This document shows, piece after piece, positions 43,403 to 54,319 of a DNA stretch of 64,000 bases. Under the pieces are notes generated by a model that saw only the letters and a list, made by a program, of their open reading frames with translations, was not told where the DNA came from and made no database searches. Each line of letters begins with the position of its first letter. The stretch's first letter is position 1. Source of the DNA: Agarophyton chilense. Taxonomy: Eukaryota > Rhodophyta > Florideophyceae > Gracilariales > Gracilariaceae. Where the stretch lies: assembly GCA_030374765.1 (NCBI GenBank), contig JARGXX010000073.1:372001-436000 (forward strand), given 5' to 3'. Position numbers and translations under genes: made by a program.

Positions 43403-46354
43403 ATGAGAAGCAAGTGGGGCCGAAGATATATCTCTCTCAGCGAATCCGTGCTATCGAGTTATGGATTTGTGTCCACTTTCATAGGCTTGTATATTATTCT
43501 CAACGTACTTCTCTTCCTCAATGGCGTATACAGCGAAGTCAGGCGCCATGAAGATCTTGAGAGATATACGACTTCAATTGCCCGAGGAGCTGGGGCAACT
43601 TTGAATCTCAACATGGGTGTGGTTATATTCCTCGCCTCTAGAGCAGCCCTGAACATCTTGCGAAAGACACCTTTAAGCTCAGTCTTACCAATTGACAAAG
43701 CGATGCCTGATCTTCACCGCATTGTGGGTATTTTGATAGTTGCCGCCGGCATTGTCCACAGCATTGCACATACAGTAACTTTTACCGTACGAAACCCCTG
43801 GAGGCCAGGATTTGGTGAAGCTACGTACATGTTTGTCACCGGTATAATCCTTCTTTTCCTCATTATTATCATTCGCATTGCAGCACGGTCTGCTGTCTAT
43901 CACACAAACTATGAAGTCTTCTTTCGAGTGCATGTTGGCGGTGCAGTTCTAGCTTACGCAATTCTTATTGCTCACGGTCTACATCACGGGTCGTTAAGTA
44001 CTTGGAAATGGGTAATTGGCCCTGTAGCAATCTACGTTCTAGATGTCACCTTCCGACATGTCAAACAAAAGCGATCCTTCCTTCTCGTGTCTAAACATTC
44101 CGCGGCGTTTCAAGGTCCTGATGTTTTGAAGATTCGCCTTCCACGCGTATTTCACTTCGAAGCTGGTCAGTATGCCGAATTGAAAGTACCTTTGGTAAGT
44201 CGTTTGCAGTGGCATCCATTCACGATAGCATCTGCACCCCATGAGCCTGAGATGGTTTTTTACATAAAAGCCGTTGGAGACTGGACTATTTCGCTTTACC
44301 AACTGTTTGGGGAACGAATCAATGGAGAAAATGTTGAAGATATCGAGGTGCACTTACGCGGACCTTATGGTGCCCCAGCGCAACATGTCGGGCAGTTTGA
44401 AAGAGTTGTCCTAGTCGGAGGTGGGGTTGGAGCTACACCATTCTGTTCGGTAGTCAAGGATACACACTATTGGATATCGAATTGGACTCCAAGGACACAG
44501 AGGGGAAGGGATGAAGAACATAGGAACAGGTATCCTGGAAACATGGGTTCCGTCACCATCTCTGAAAGCGCCGTACAAGCTATGCAAAGCTCGAATAATG
44601 AAATACACACTTCCAGCCGGAACCGAAGAGCGATGCCTTTTTACAGTGCGGATAGGGTTGAAGAAAGGAGACCTCGAGTCAACGGCGAATCAGGCAGTTC
44701 AAGCTCACATGTTTTCACTACAAATGTCTATTCGGAACATTTCGAATCGCTGGGTGTTCTCGAAGATATTCGAATTCCGAACAGAGTTTTACGGGATAGA
44801 ACAGGCACAAGAGGAAGTATACAAACTATTGGAGGCCGTCGAGGAACCTATCAACATCCATTAGAGCCACCGAGGCCGACAAAGAATAGAGCTTCATCAT
44901 CATATACTGCAAGAGACTATCTGCAAGGTGATGATATTTCTGCTGCATCTGGAACCCAGTCGAATGTCGAAGTAGTGGAAACCAGCTTGTTACCGGAGCC
45001 TGACGACTCAGAAGTAGAAGTCATAGAGCATGATGAATTCGCTGATCCACAGACCAATGGTTTATTGAATACCAAAGGGCAATCCACCTTCTTCCGCAGA
45101 TCAACACGACCTGTTAACGTGGATGGCATGGGGTCATATTACGAGAATTCTATGGGTACATTCGTTCGGAGTGTTGACTACATGTCAGCTCTCCATTCTG
45201 CTTATGATGAGCCTTCAACAAACAATGCAGTTTATCGGCGGAGCTTAGATCTTATGGTAGCGATGAATTTCGGCTCTGCGACTCTTGTTCGCAACATGCA
45301 AAGACGCAAAGCGCTAGTCGAAATGCGGAGATCTGTTGGTGGGCTTCCAACTGTTGACGCTGAAGACCTGTCATTATTCCACAGCCACCGCGTCATGTTT
45401 CTTCTTTTCATGAAGAGTGTGACCATTAATATGATTCTCTTATGGATCTTGCTTGTTAGATATTTTCTATTTGCAATTGGGCTCATATTTGGTCTTGTTG
45501 ATATTCTGCACGATGGAATCTTTCTGTATGAAAATCTGTCGCTTAACGTGATCGATTTTGTACTGACCATTCTTATTTTATCGTTGGTAGCCATTCCGGC
45601 TTTCATCGAAGCAATGGAAGTCGGAGTGGATTCCTCGCAGGGTTTCGACTTCTTCATAGTACTACCCTTGGTTTTGCTTGATGTCATAGAGGGTATCCTT
45701 ACTTTTTTACGAACAGGAGAGGATGTTCCCTTGTTTACCTTTTTCCGGGTTACAGTTGAATGGTCACTGTTGACTATCGTACTTCTGATACGACTATTCC
45801 GGGTAATCGGAGAGAGGATTTCCCTCGCTCAAAACTTGAAAGCAGATCATTACACAACCAAAGAAGTAGATTTCTATTGGACTGCACCGACCCCAGAGGA
45901 TGATCGATGGCTTGTGAAGGAGTTAAAGCCGTATGCGAATATTGATGCAGTTCGATTACATAGACACTTGACGCGGTGCAAGAAGATTGGGGATCACGGT
46001 CAGCAAACCTTTCTGAGAAACGCAAAATCCTTGCACACAAACTGTGGAAGACCAGACTGGGAAGAAATAATGAACGAGATGGCAATACGGTGTCCAAACA
46101 ATTCAACGGTTGGAGTGTTCTTTTGTGGGCCAAGAGCAATGGGAGAGCAAGTTCAGCAGGCGTGCATGTCGGCCATGCGCAACAGCATTGTCCGTGGTTT
46201 GCACGCCGGTGTTGAAAATATGCGTGAACTGGAGGAAGTATTTGGAGAAGCCATACCTGCCAATGCATACACCGGAGAATTTCATAGACCAGGAGGGAAG
46301 GAGGAAGTAGGGTGCAACATAAAGATTGTATTTAAAAGAGAGACGTTCTCTTGA
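43403..46354 (+). CDS. NADPH oxidase (NOX/RBOH type) with extra C-terminal membrane helices
   Basis: 983 residues from the first ATG of the frame. Family role: moves electrons from NADPH via FAD and two hemes across the membrane to make superoxide. The N-terminal half has about six helices with paired heme His residues (DLHRIVGILIVAAGIVHSIAH and FFRVHVGGAVLAYAILIAHG). FAD motif HPFTIASAP, then GPYGAPAQ, NADPH motif LVGGGVGATPFCSVVKD, and near the end FFCGPRAM. Between the last two motifs lie about 460 residues: a Ser/Arg-rich acidic region, then about four hydrophobic helices (roughly 45390-45820). Extra helices here are described for red algal enzymes. No EF-hands are visible, unlike plant RBOH. 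The protein ends KRETFS, not the usual terminal Phe. A TAA at 43298 closes the frame upstream, so an added 5' exon cannot be excluded. Confidence 0.9.
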   Translation: MRSKWGRRYISLSESVLSSYGFVSTFIGLYIILNVLLFLNGVYSEVRRHEDLERYTTSIARGAGATLNLNMGVVIFLASRAALNILRKTPLSSVLPIDKAMPDLHRIVGILIVAAGIVHSIAHTVTFTVRNPWRPGFGEATYMFVTGIILLFLIIIIRIAARSAVYHTNYEVFFRVHVGGAVLAYAILIAHGLHHGSLSTWKWVIGPVAIYVLDVTFRHVKQKRSFLLVSKHSAAFQGPDVLKIRLPRVFHFEAGQYAELKVPLVSRLQWHPFTIASAPHEPEMVFYIKAVGDWTISLYQLFGERINGENVEDIEVHLRGPYGAPAQHVGQFERVVLVGGGVGATPFCSVVKDTHYWISNWTPRTQRGRDEEHRNRYPGNMGSVTISESAVQAMQSSNNEIHTSSRNRRAMPFYSADRVEERRPRVNGESGSSSSHVFTTNVYSEHFESLGVLEDIRIPNRVLRDRTGTRGSIQTIGGRRGTYQHPLEPPRPTKNRASSSYTARDYLQGDDISAASGTQSNVEVVETSLLPEPDDSEVEVIEHDEFADPQTNGLLNTKGQSTFFRRSTRPVNVDGMGSYYENSMGTFVRSVDYMSALHSAYDEPSTNNAVYRRSLDLMVAMNFGSATLVRNMQRRKALVEMRRSVGGLPTVDAEDLSLFHSHRVMFLLFMKSVTINMILLWILLVRYFLFAIGLIFGLVDILHDGIFLYENLSLNVIDFVLTILILSLVAIPAFIEAMEVGVDSSQGFDFFIVLPLVLLDVIEGILTFLRTGEDVPLFTFFRVTVEWSLLTIVLLIRLFRVIGERISLAQNLKADHYTTKEVDFYWTAPTPEDDRWLVKELKPYANIDAVRLHRHLTRCKKIGDHGQQTFLRNAKSLHTNCGRPDWEEIMNEMAIRCPNNSTVGVFFCGPRAMGEQVQQACMSAMRNSIVRGLHAGVENMRELEEVFGEAIPANAYTGEFHRPGGKEEVGCNIKIVFKRETFS

Positions 46355-46385
46355 TCCAAACCGCTCAAGGTAAAGGGTGACGTAC

Positions 46386-46391
46386 AATAAA
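46386..46391 (+). terminator. Candidate polyadenylation signal of the NADPH oxidase
   Basis: AATAAA lies 32 nt after the oxidase stop, inside the 96-bp gap to the convergent dehydrogenase gene. Confidence 0.4.
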
Positions 46392-46450
46392 AAAAATGCC
46401 TAGGAGACTCTCTACATGGATAAATTGAAAACCCCACGGGTCGTTGAGGC

Positions 46451-47398
46451 TCATGAACCTTCAATTCTTCTTCGATATGAATCGGCTCTTTTGGAAGCAA
46501 TGAAAGCCCATAAACCTGGTAACCAAGTGGCCAGACGTGTCGCCATAAGCTCTTTGGGCTTCGCTATCCAGCACGTTGAAGTATTAGATGAAACGGCGGC
46601 GAGCATCCTATCTGCAACACGTCCTGGATCAAGCCCGGCCTCAGTATTAGGGTCCGCCCTACCAAACACCTTCCCACCAGCAATCATTGCATTGTGTGCG
46701 ATGGGAGTGCGAACACTGCCGGGATAAACATTGAGGACACGAATATTGGGTTCTTCTAATTGAAGACAGTCAAAATACGCAGCCATTGCAGCTTTCGATG
46801 CGGCGTAGGGGGCACGGAGAGGAGTACGAATGATGGCTATGAGCGAAACAGTGTTCACAATGGTTCCGCCACCCCCTGGCGCCTCACGTAATGAACGTAA
46901 ACACGCTCTAGTCAAGGCTACAGCGGACAAGAAATTGACCTGCATAATTCTTTGAACGCCATCCATTTCAAGATCGTTTGCCGTCACTCGAGAAGATATA
47001 CCCGCATTGTTGAAAACATAGTCGAGTCTGCCAAATATGGAAGACACATCGTTCGCAGTGTCCTCGATATGCGATATTTTAGACGACAAGTCTAGTGGCA
47101 AAACGTATACAAAGTCTCTCGGACATGGAAGCTGATCAGCGAGCTCATTGAGCTTTTCTTCATTTCGGGCGGTAAGAATAAGCAGGGCACCGTGTTTCGC
47201 AAGCTGTACAGCTAATGCCGCACCAATGCCGCTGCTCGCACCAGTTATCCACACGACCTTGCCATGAAATGTACGGGGATTGATACAGGCAGATAATGTT
47301 TTTAGGTCACAGTCACCTGTCAGGAAACGAAAAAGACGACGTGCAAGCCATGCTCCAGCTGCGACGCAAGAAATGCCCAGAATTCCGAAGAAAGGCAT
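46451..47398 (-). CDS. Membrane-anchored short-chain dehydrogenase/reductase (DHRS7-like)
   Basis: 315 residues. A hydrophobic N-terminal segment (residues 4-25) suggests an ER-membrane anchor. The Rossmann motif TGASSGIG is at 52-59, NNAG at 130-133, and the catalytic Ser185, Tyr198 and Lys202 (YAASK) are in place. Family: classical SDR of the 11-beta-HSD/DHRS7 type, NAD(P)H-dependent oxidoreductases acting on lipid, steroid or retinoid-like carbonyls; the substrate cannot be told. Length and architecture match DHRS7 and DHRS7B. It is convergent with the NADPH oxidase. Intronless. Confidence 0.85.
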   Translation of the reverse strand: MPFFGILGISCVAAGAWLARRLFRFLTGDCDLKTLSACINPRTFHGKVVWITGASSGIGAALAVQLAKHGALLILTARNEEKLNELADQLPCPRDFVYVLPLDLSSKISHIEDTANDVSSIFGRLDYVFNNAGISSRVTANDLEMDGVQRIMQVNFLSAVALTRACLRSLREAPGGGGTIVNTVSLIAIIRTPLRAPYAASKAAMAAYFDCLQLEEPNIRVLNVYPGSVRTPIAHNAMIAGGKVFGRADPNTEAGLDPGRVADRMLAAVSSNTSTCWIAKPKELMATRLATWLPGLWAFIASKRADSYRRRIEGS

Positions 47399-49334
47399 TG
47401 CGAGTTAGGGATGAGAAGTAGTCGTCTTGTAGCAGTGCTGCCAAAGGCAGTGCGTTTCGACACTTTGGCTTTCTTCGCTTCTGAAAGCCGGAATGAGGAA
47501 GAGGATGTCCACTTTCAGGCAGGGCGTGTCTAAGATAACTGTTTGAACAGGACTATGACGATAGGTGATCCTTTCCCCTTCGTGGCAGATTGAGAGCGAA
47601 TGTGGGCCAGCGTTGCGGCGTGGAGCTGCCTTTTTGCGCCACGCACGGCCGCGAGTTCAACCTGCAGAGCTGACCCACACGAAGTGCGTATGCGCAGCGA
47701 GCAGACCTGACAAAATTAGTCAGTGCCATGTCGAGAGCTCCAAAACCCTGGCGCGCGACGAGTCTTTATCAAGATTGCGCTCTTGATGCATGCAAAAACC
47801 GGGGTTTTAAAGCATTTCAAACACCACGAGCAACGGGACACCCATTAACGATACAGCAAAAAAGATCAAACATCATTGTGATCGGGTTCTACTCGTTTTG
47901 CCGACCGCATGTGGGAAACATACCTCCCGGGCATGATCTTGCTGTTTTCGAAGACGTGAAGATATATCGTTCAGTGCAGGATACAGAGAATGCATGAGCA
48001 GCGTACAGAAACTTGGGCCAATTTACGGGGCGGGAAACTAGCGTTTGTTGTCAGGATGGATATCGCAAATGTATATAACTTTTGACTTGAAGCGATTGAA
48101 CTCAGTCGGCCTTCATTCGGCTCACTGCCGCTAGTTTTAGCTGAGACAATGTCGGATTCATGTCATGGGTTGCTTCAGCCTATCTATCGAACGTGACGGA
48201 TACCATGCTGGAAACAAACTTGAGAGTAAGCGCCTATCTCTTACAATTGTGGATGATCACGTCCTTGAACACTGTCCCGTCTGCTTGCACGATCGCAACT
48301 GGCTCGAAAATTGTCATCGAATCCTGACTTCTCGCGTGAATGCTAATCTTTTCCTTTTTACCGCGTCACAAGTTCTCTTCGCGCTCTCGAGTCGTATCAA
48401 TTCTAGCTAGGATCAGCACTATGTGCCTCCTTGACGGCTACTGAGTAGGTTAAGCACAAGGGCTATCTGGCAGCCTTTGACCGAAAGGGACGTTGAACCC
48501 GACGCTGCAGTTGGTAGATATATACAGTACTGTACTGAACAGAAACAGAAGCGTGATGTCTACAATCGCCAATCGTGCTGCACCATCACTCTGAATACGT
48601 CACAGGGTAAGAGGGTTAGCCGACACTTGACTTACGTTGACTTGCACAACGACCTTACTAGCACTTCTACACTACACCAACTCGTAGTCTCAGCAAATCA
48701 ATATTGACGGCGACGAGCCTTTTGAAGTTGGCCCCGAAGCCTAATATGCTACATTATGGTCCCCTACTTGAGAATCAGTTGATGAATTGGCCTGCGAGGC
48801 TATGTCGTCCCAGTGTAGTACTATATTTCCAGCACACCATCACTCTTCACAAAGGAACAGTTGTAGCGAATCGCATTTGTGATTATGGGGGTGTTCTGTG
48901 CATACAAGGTATTCTGAAAATTAGATGACTAATGAAAGATCGAGGATTTGATTACCAAACACAACATCAGCTTGAATTCCTTGTTTTCACTTGTATTAAT
49001 CTGCATTCATGAGGTACATTAAGTACAGTGTGCGAAGGGTAGAAAGATCTACATTGTAGTTCCTGACAATCCATTTGTACCGCTCTATATTGGCAAATAT
49101 CAAATGACTAGTCACAAAGATGAAGGCAACTTTGGATTCGTGATTCAAGAGCTTTGGTCCTAAACGGCTAAGAGTGAATATAACAAAGACTTTAACGGTT
49201 TTTAAACGACATCTACAAGAAATGGCTTACCAGGAGCAATTCCGCCAAGCCCCATGTCACAGCGGCTTGGAAGTTTTGACTGCTCAGGAAGAAAGGGAAG
49301 TTTCCCTCTTTTTTTCTTCACAAGTCTCGCTACC
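47399..49334. other. Gene-free spacer between the SDR and BTB-like genes
   Basis: About 1.9 kb with only short, unconvincing open frames on the plus strand (the longest about 89 codons). It must hold the SDR promoter at its left end. No repeat, RNA gene or transposon relic was recognised. Confidence 0.5.
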
Positions 49335-50987
49335 TCACGTTTGTTTTCGTTCCAGTTCGATTCGTATTTTCATTTGTGCTGTGCAATCCTTTCCATGCTT
49401 GAGACGCCAATTTCTTACGTCGGACGTATTCAACAACGTGACGCTCTCGATAAGACAAAACACTGTTGTAGACCTCTTATTGATCAGGTCATCGTTGAAG
49501 GCGAATAAGCACCCATCAGTAAACCTTCTCAACAATTGCAAGGAATCACATCGACAGTCGGTATCCACTATCCACGCCACGAAGTGGATGGATGTATACA
49601 GCGTCAACAATTTGTTTTCATCGCCGCGGCAAGTCAGAACAATCTTGCTTTCACAGTCAAATGTGCTGTGTACTTGCACTCCAAACTTAATCCCATCAAT
49701 AGAAGTGTTGGTCAACTCCGTAATAGGTTGTCTTCCAACGTGAGCCCATTGAAGCCTGACCGGCAATTGAGTCTCGTATCTCTCAAACGCTTGATGCAAA
49801 CAGACCGACGCAACAAGCATAGTAGCCCTTTTGGACCAGTTGTCAATTCTCGTCATGTCTCGAAGCAACATATCACACTCTCCAGTAGTCATCATCTGAC
49901 TAATATCGCTCAACATATCGGCGAGAGTCTCAATATTTTCTCTTCGTGGCTCGATGTATCGAGCGATTGTCTTCACAATATGAACCAGCATGTTGCGCTC
50001 ACTTTGCATGACAAGTCGGATTAAAGGGTCTGCCAATCCATTTCGGCAGACAATGTTCCAGAATAGTTCGTCGTCGTCAACGACAGCCAAATATCGAGAA
50101 TAGAAACTGTGTTCCATATCGGGTGACTTAGGTTGACACAAGACATGCTGCCGTGTTTCGTGAGCTGGTGCACTGGCACGATGGGGCTTCAGACTGAAAG
50201 CTCGAAAGCTATGACCGATGCTGCGAACCATATATTGAACCATGAAGTCAGGAAGCTGAATGTGTTGAAAAAGCGGCAAAAGGCGTCGGAGTTGCATCTC
50301 AGTTATCTGAGTCTGAGGGTGAGATTCCATTATCTGAGCAAGCACGCGATTACAAAGAGGGGTGCGATTTGCTGCATGAGTGGCAAATGCAAGATCAATC
50401 AGTTGAGTGAGATGCATTCTCTCCATGACAATTTGGACATTAAGAAAGTAATAGTCAGCGAAAGCTACTCGCTCTTGTGGGAGCCACAAAAGCGGGGTGC
50501 TCACTGCAAACTGACGCGGAGTTATTAAACGGTTGCGTTGCACAAGAAAGCGTAGAACAGCAACGTAAAAATCGACACACTTCCATTTGCTACAGGATAG
50601 AGCAAGCTGAACACAATCCGAAACAGATAAGCGACTGATGTTTACACTGGATGCATAAACATAGTCCGTGACGTATCTAAACGCTATATGGTTATCTTGG
50701 ATTGGGACTCGTACAATATAGTCGGGTGTAGCTTCTACAAACGATTTGACATGGCTCAAAAGCGGGCCTCCGTGGTAGATAATGCGCGAGAAATGCACCG
50801 AGTAATCCCTGGTTGATTGCGATGAGTTGGAAGAGCAGACGAGGACGATTTGACGTTCAAAACGGCGAAGTCGAGCGACATCGGCGCAGAAGCGCGAGAG
50901 GTATTGGCGAGTGGGACATATGACGAAGCTATTGCGGGTTGGTTCGATTCGCCAGTTAGGACTCACGGGGATGGGTACGGTCGGCAT
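49335..50987 (-). CDS. Probable BTB/POZ-like protein of unknown function
   Basis: From the Met at 50987 the protein has 550 residues. The frame extends upstream to 51254 through a run of 15 Pro encoded by a homopolymer tract, which I regard as non-coding leader. Residues about 55-150 (YSVHFSRIIYHGGPLL, DYIVRVPIQDNHIAFRYVTDYVYAS, VQLALSCSKWKCVDF) follow the pattern of a BTB fold, and a helical BACK-like region comes next. The C-terminal 150 residues are beta-rich with conserved-looking Cys and Trp (FVAWIVDTDCRCDSLQLL). BTB-BACK proteins often act as Cullin-3 substrate adaptors, but no KELCH or MATH domain is seen, so the role is open. Length and codon texture support a real gene; the domain call is tentative. 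Confidence 0.55.
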   Translation of the reverse strand: MPTVPIPVSPNWRIEPTRNSFVICPTRQYLSRFCADVARLRRFERQIVLVCSSNSSQSTRDYSVHFSRIIYHGGPLLSHVKSFVEATPDYIVRVPIQDNHIAFRYVTDYVYASSVNISRLSVSDCVQLALSCSKWKCVDFYVAVLRFLVQRNRLITPRQFAVSTPLLWLPQERVAFADYYFLNVQIVMERMHLTQLIDLAFATHAANRTPLCNRVLAQIMESHPQTQITEMQLRRLLPLFQHIQLPDFMVQYMVRSIGHSFRAFSLKPHRASAPAHETRQHVLCQPKSPDMEHSFYSRYLAVVDDDELFWNIVCRNGLADPLIRLVMQSERNMLVHIVKTIARYIEPRRENIETLADMLSDISQMMTTGECDMLLRDMTRIDNWSKRATMLVASVCLHQAFERYETQLPVRLQWAHVGRQPITELTNTSIDGIKFGVQVHSTFDCESKIVLTCRGDENKLLTLYTSIHFVAWIVDTDCRCDSLQLLRRFTDGCLFAFNDDLINKRSTTVFCLIESVTLLNTSDVRNWRLKHGKDCTAQMKIRIELERKQT

Positions 50988-51108
50988 AAGCTGGCTGGAT
51001 GAGGCGAACAAAACGGCGCGAAGCAGACAGCGAGCACGACTGGTACAGGACGAGGAAAGCTCAAAGTCGGGGGCGCGTTTGAATATTTGAAACGAAACAA
51101 CTGGGGGT

Positions 51109-51147
<39 letters not shown>
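51109..51147 (+). repeat. Uninterrupted run of 39 G
   Basis: Directly visible; preceded by GGGGGT and followed by CGGGAGGGTGGG, so about 55 nt are almost pure G on the plus strand. The length of such a tract is prone to sequencing and assembly error. Confidence 0.9.
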
Positions 51148-51714
51148 CGGGAGGGTGGGATCTCGCTTCTTATACTTGTACGACAAACAAAGCACGCATG
51201 CACTGCATCGAAGGACCGCGACATAGCAAGCGACAGACTCGCGACCGATAGCACGAGAATGCAACCCTACCACGCAACGCACCATCCCGCCACGCGGAAG
51301 CGCTCGGAGCTCGCTACCGCCGCCGACAAGCGCCGTTCCATGTTGCAAATCGCACCCAAGGGTACGCGCAGTGCAAATCACGGACGCGCGTGGTGATATG
51401 GTCGCGACGACTCGTTTTCGCGACAAAGAATGTGCCACGCCAATGCGTTCGCGAGCATCACGTCATCATGAGCAGCCAGGAGCTTTCAGCTGCGTGCCGC
51501 TCATCCCCCCGTGCCAAGCTCGGCTGACAGTGCAGGGTCGCCCTTCTGTTGCGCTGCATGCGTGATTGATGATGAATGGTCACGGCTGACACACTCCCGC
51601 ATCGCGCGTGACACGAAAGGCCGTCAGAACCCCCCACAGGGCTAGCCACGGTTAACCACGGTTAAGGGCTACCGCCGGCAGTTGAGTCCCTTGCCATGCT
51701 GTACAGCAACGTCT

Positions 51715-51722
51715 TTCCGGAA
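51715..51722. promoter_or_regulatory. Heat-shock-element-like palindrome upstream of Cpn60
   Basis: TTCCGGAA fits two inverted nGAAn units (TTC-nn-GAA). A third unit in phase matches only two of three bases (CTC at 51725-51727). It lies 237 bp before the Cpn60 start. Chaperonin genes are often under heat-shock control, but one and a half sites is weak evidence. Confidence 0.3.
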
Positions 51723-51940
51723 GGCTCCAAATCTCAGTGCGATCCATGAGGCGGCGTTTTGATGATGTTGACGGCCGGCGAGATCAAAAGCGTGTCATTC
51801 GAAATCCAGATCTGACACGCCGTTGGTAACTCTTTCATCACCCCGCACGGTACTAGCGTTCCGCACAATTCTCCCTTGTCCTCCGCAGCTGCCGATCACA
51901 GTCCCCATCGTGCCTCGAGAGTGCCGTCACCCCCTGTTAG

Positions 51941-53740
<1,800 letters not shown>

Positions 53741-54319
53741 GGTAAAGCAACGGAAACATTTTCTCAGAATGATAGTTTATTGGGTTTGTCAAAAATCAAG
53801 ATTGAGCGGAACTGACCCTGCCTTCTCAACTTGTGCAGAGAAATATTGGTGGGTCTGCAGTAGAGGGTCGTGGTGAGTGTGGTAAGTTTTGAGAAGAAAA
53901 ACGCTCCAGCTCACAGTTGGCGTTGTTCGAGAGAGCTGATAAACAAAGTTGCATCTAGCACTGATTGCAGCTTCGCCCACAATGAAGCACGGATACGTAC
54001 GGAACAGGATGTTCTGTACGTATCCGCATGGTCCTCAACGTCCTTGCTTCTCTCAACATGTCGAGAACGGTTTATGCGTAATTTGTGTCTTAGAGAAAAT
54101 AACACTCGTCAGACGAGAGGCGAGATTTTGCACGAGTTACGAAATATATCGGCAATAACCTCGCTCCAGAACAAGTAGACAGTGATAAGAAACAGCCATA
54201 CATCCGAAAAACAATGTGCGGCGTTGACAAGAGGATAAATTCGTAAGATCGCTTCGTGGGAATTAGTGCGCAGTGAGTGAGAAACATAGTCATGAGCAGG
54301 ACGAGATCGAAAGCGACCG
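53741..54319. other. Convergent spacer, Cpn60 and BAR-SH3 genes
   Basis: The 3' flanks of two genes. Open frames are short and antisense to each other. The segment 53994-54025 contains an imperfect inverted repeat (GTACGGAACA, then TGTACGTATC), which could be a terminator-like hairpin. Nothing else is seen. Confidence 0.45.

Noticed and set aside
49174-49743. 189-codon plus-strand frame overlapping the 3' end of the BTB-like gene
   Set aside because: No recognisable motif, and it overlaps the better-supported minus-strand gene for most of its length.
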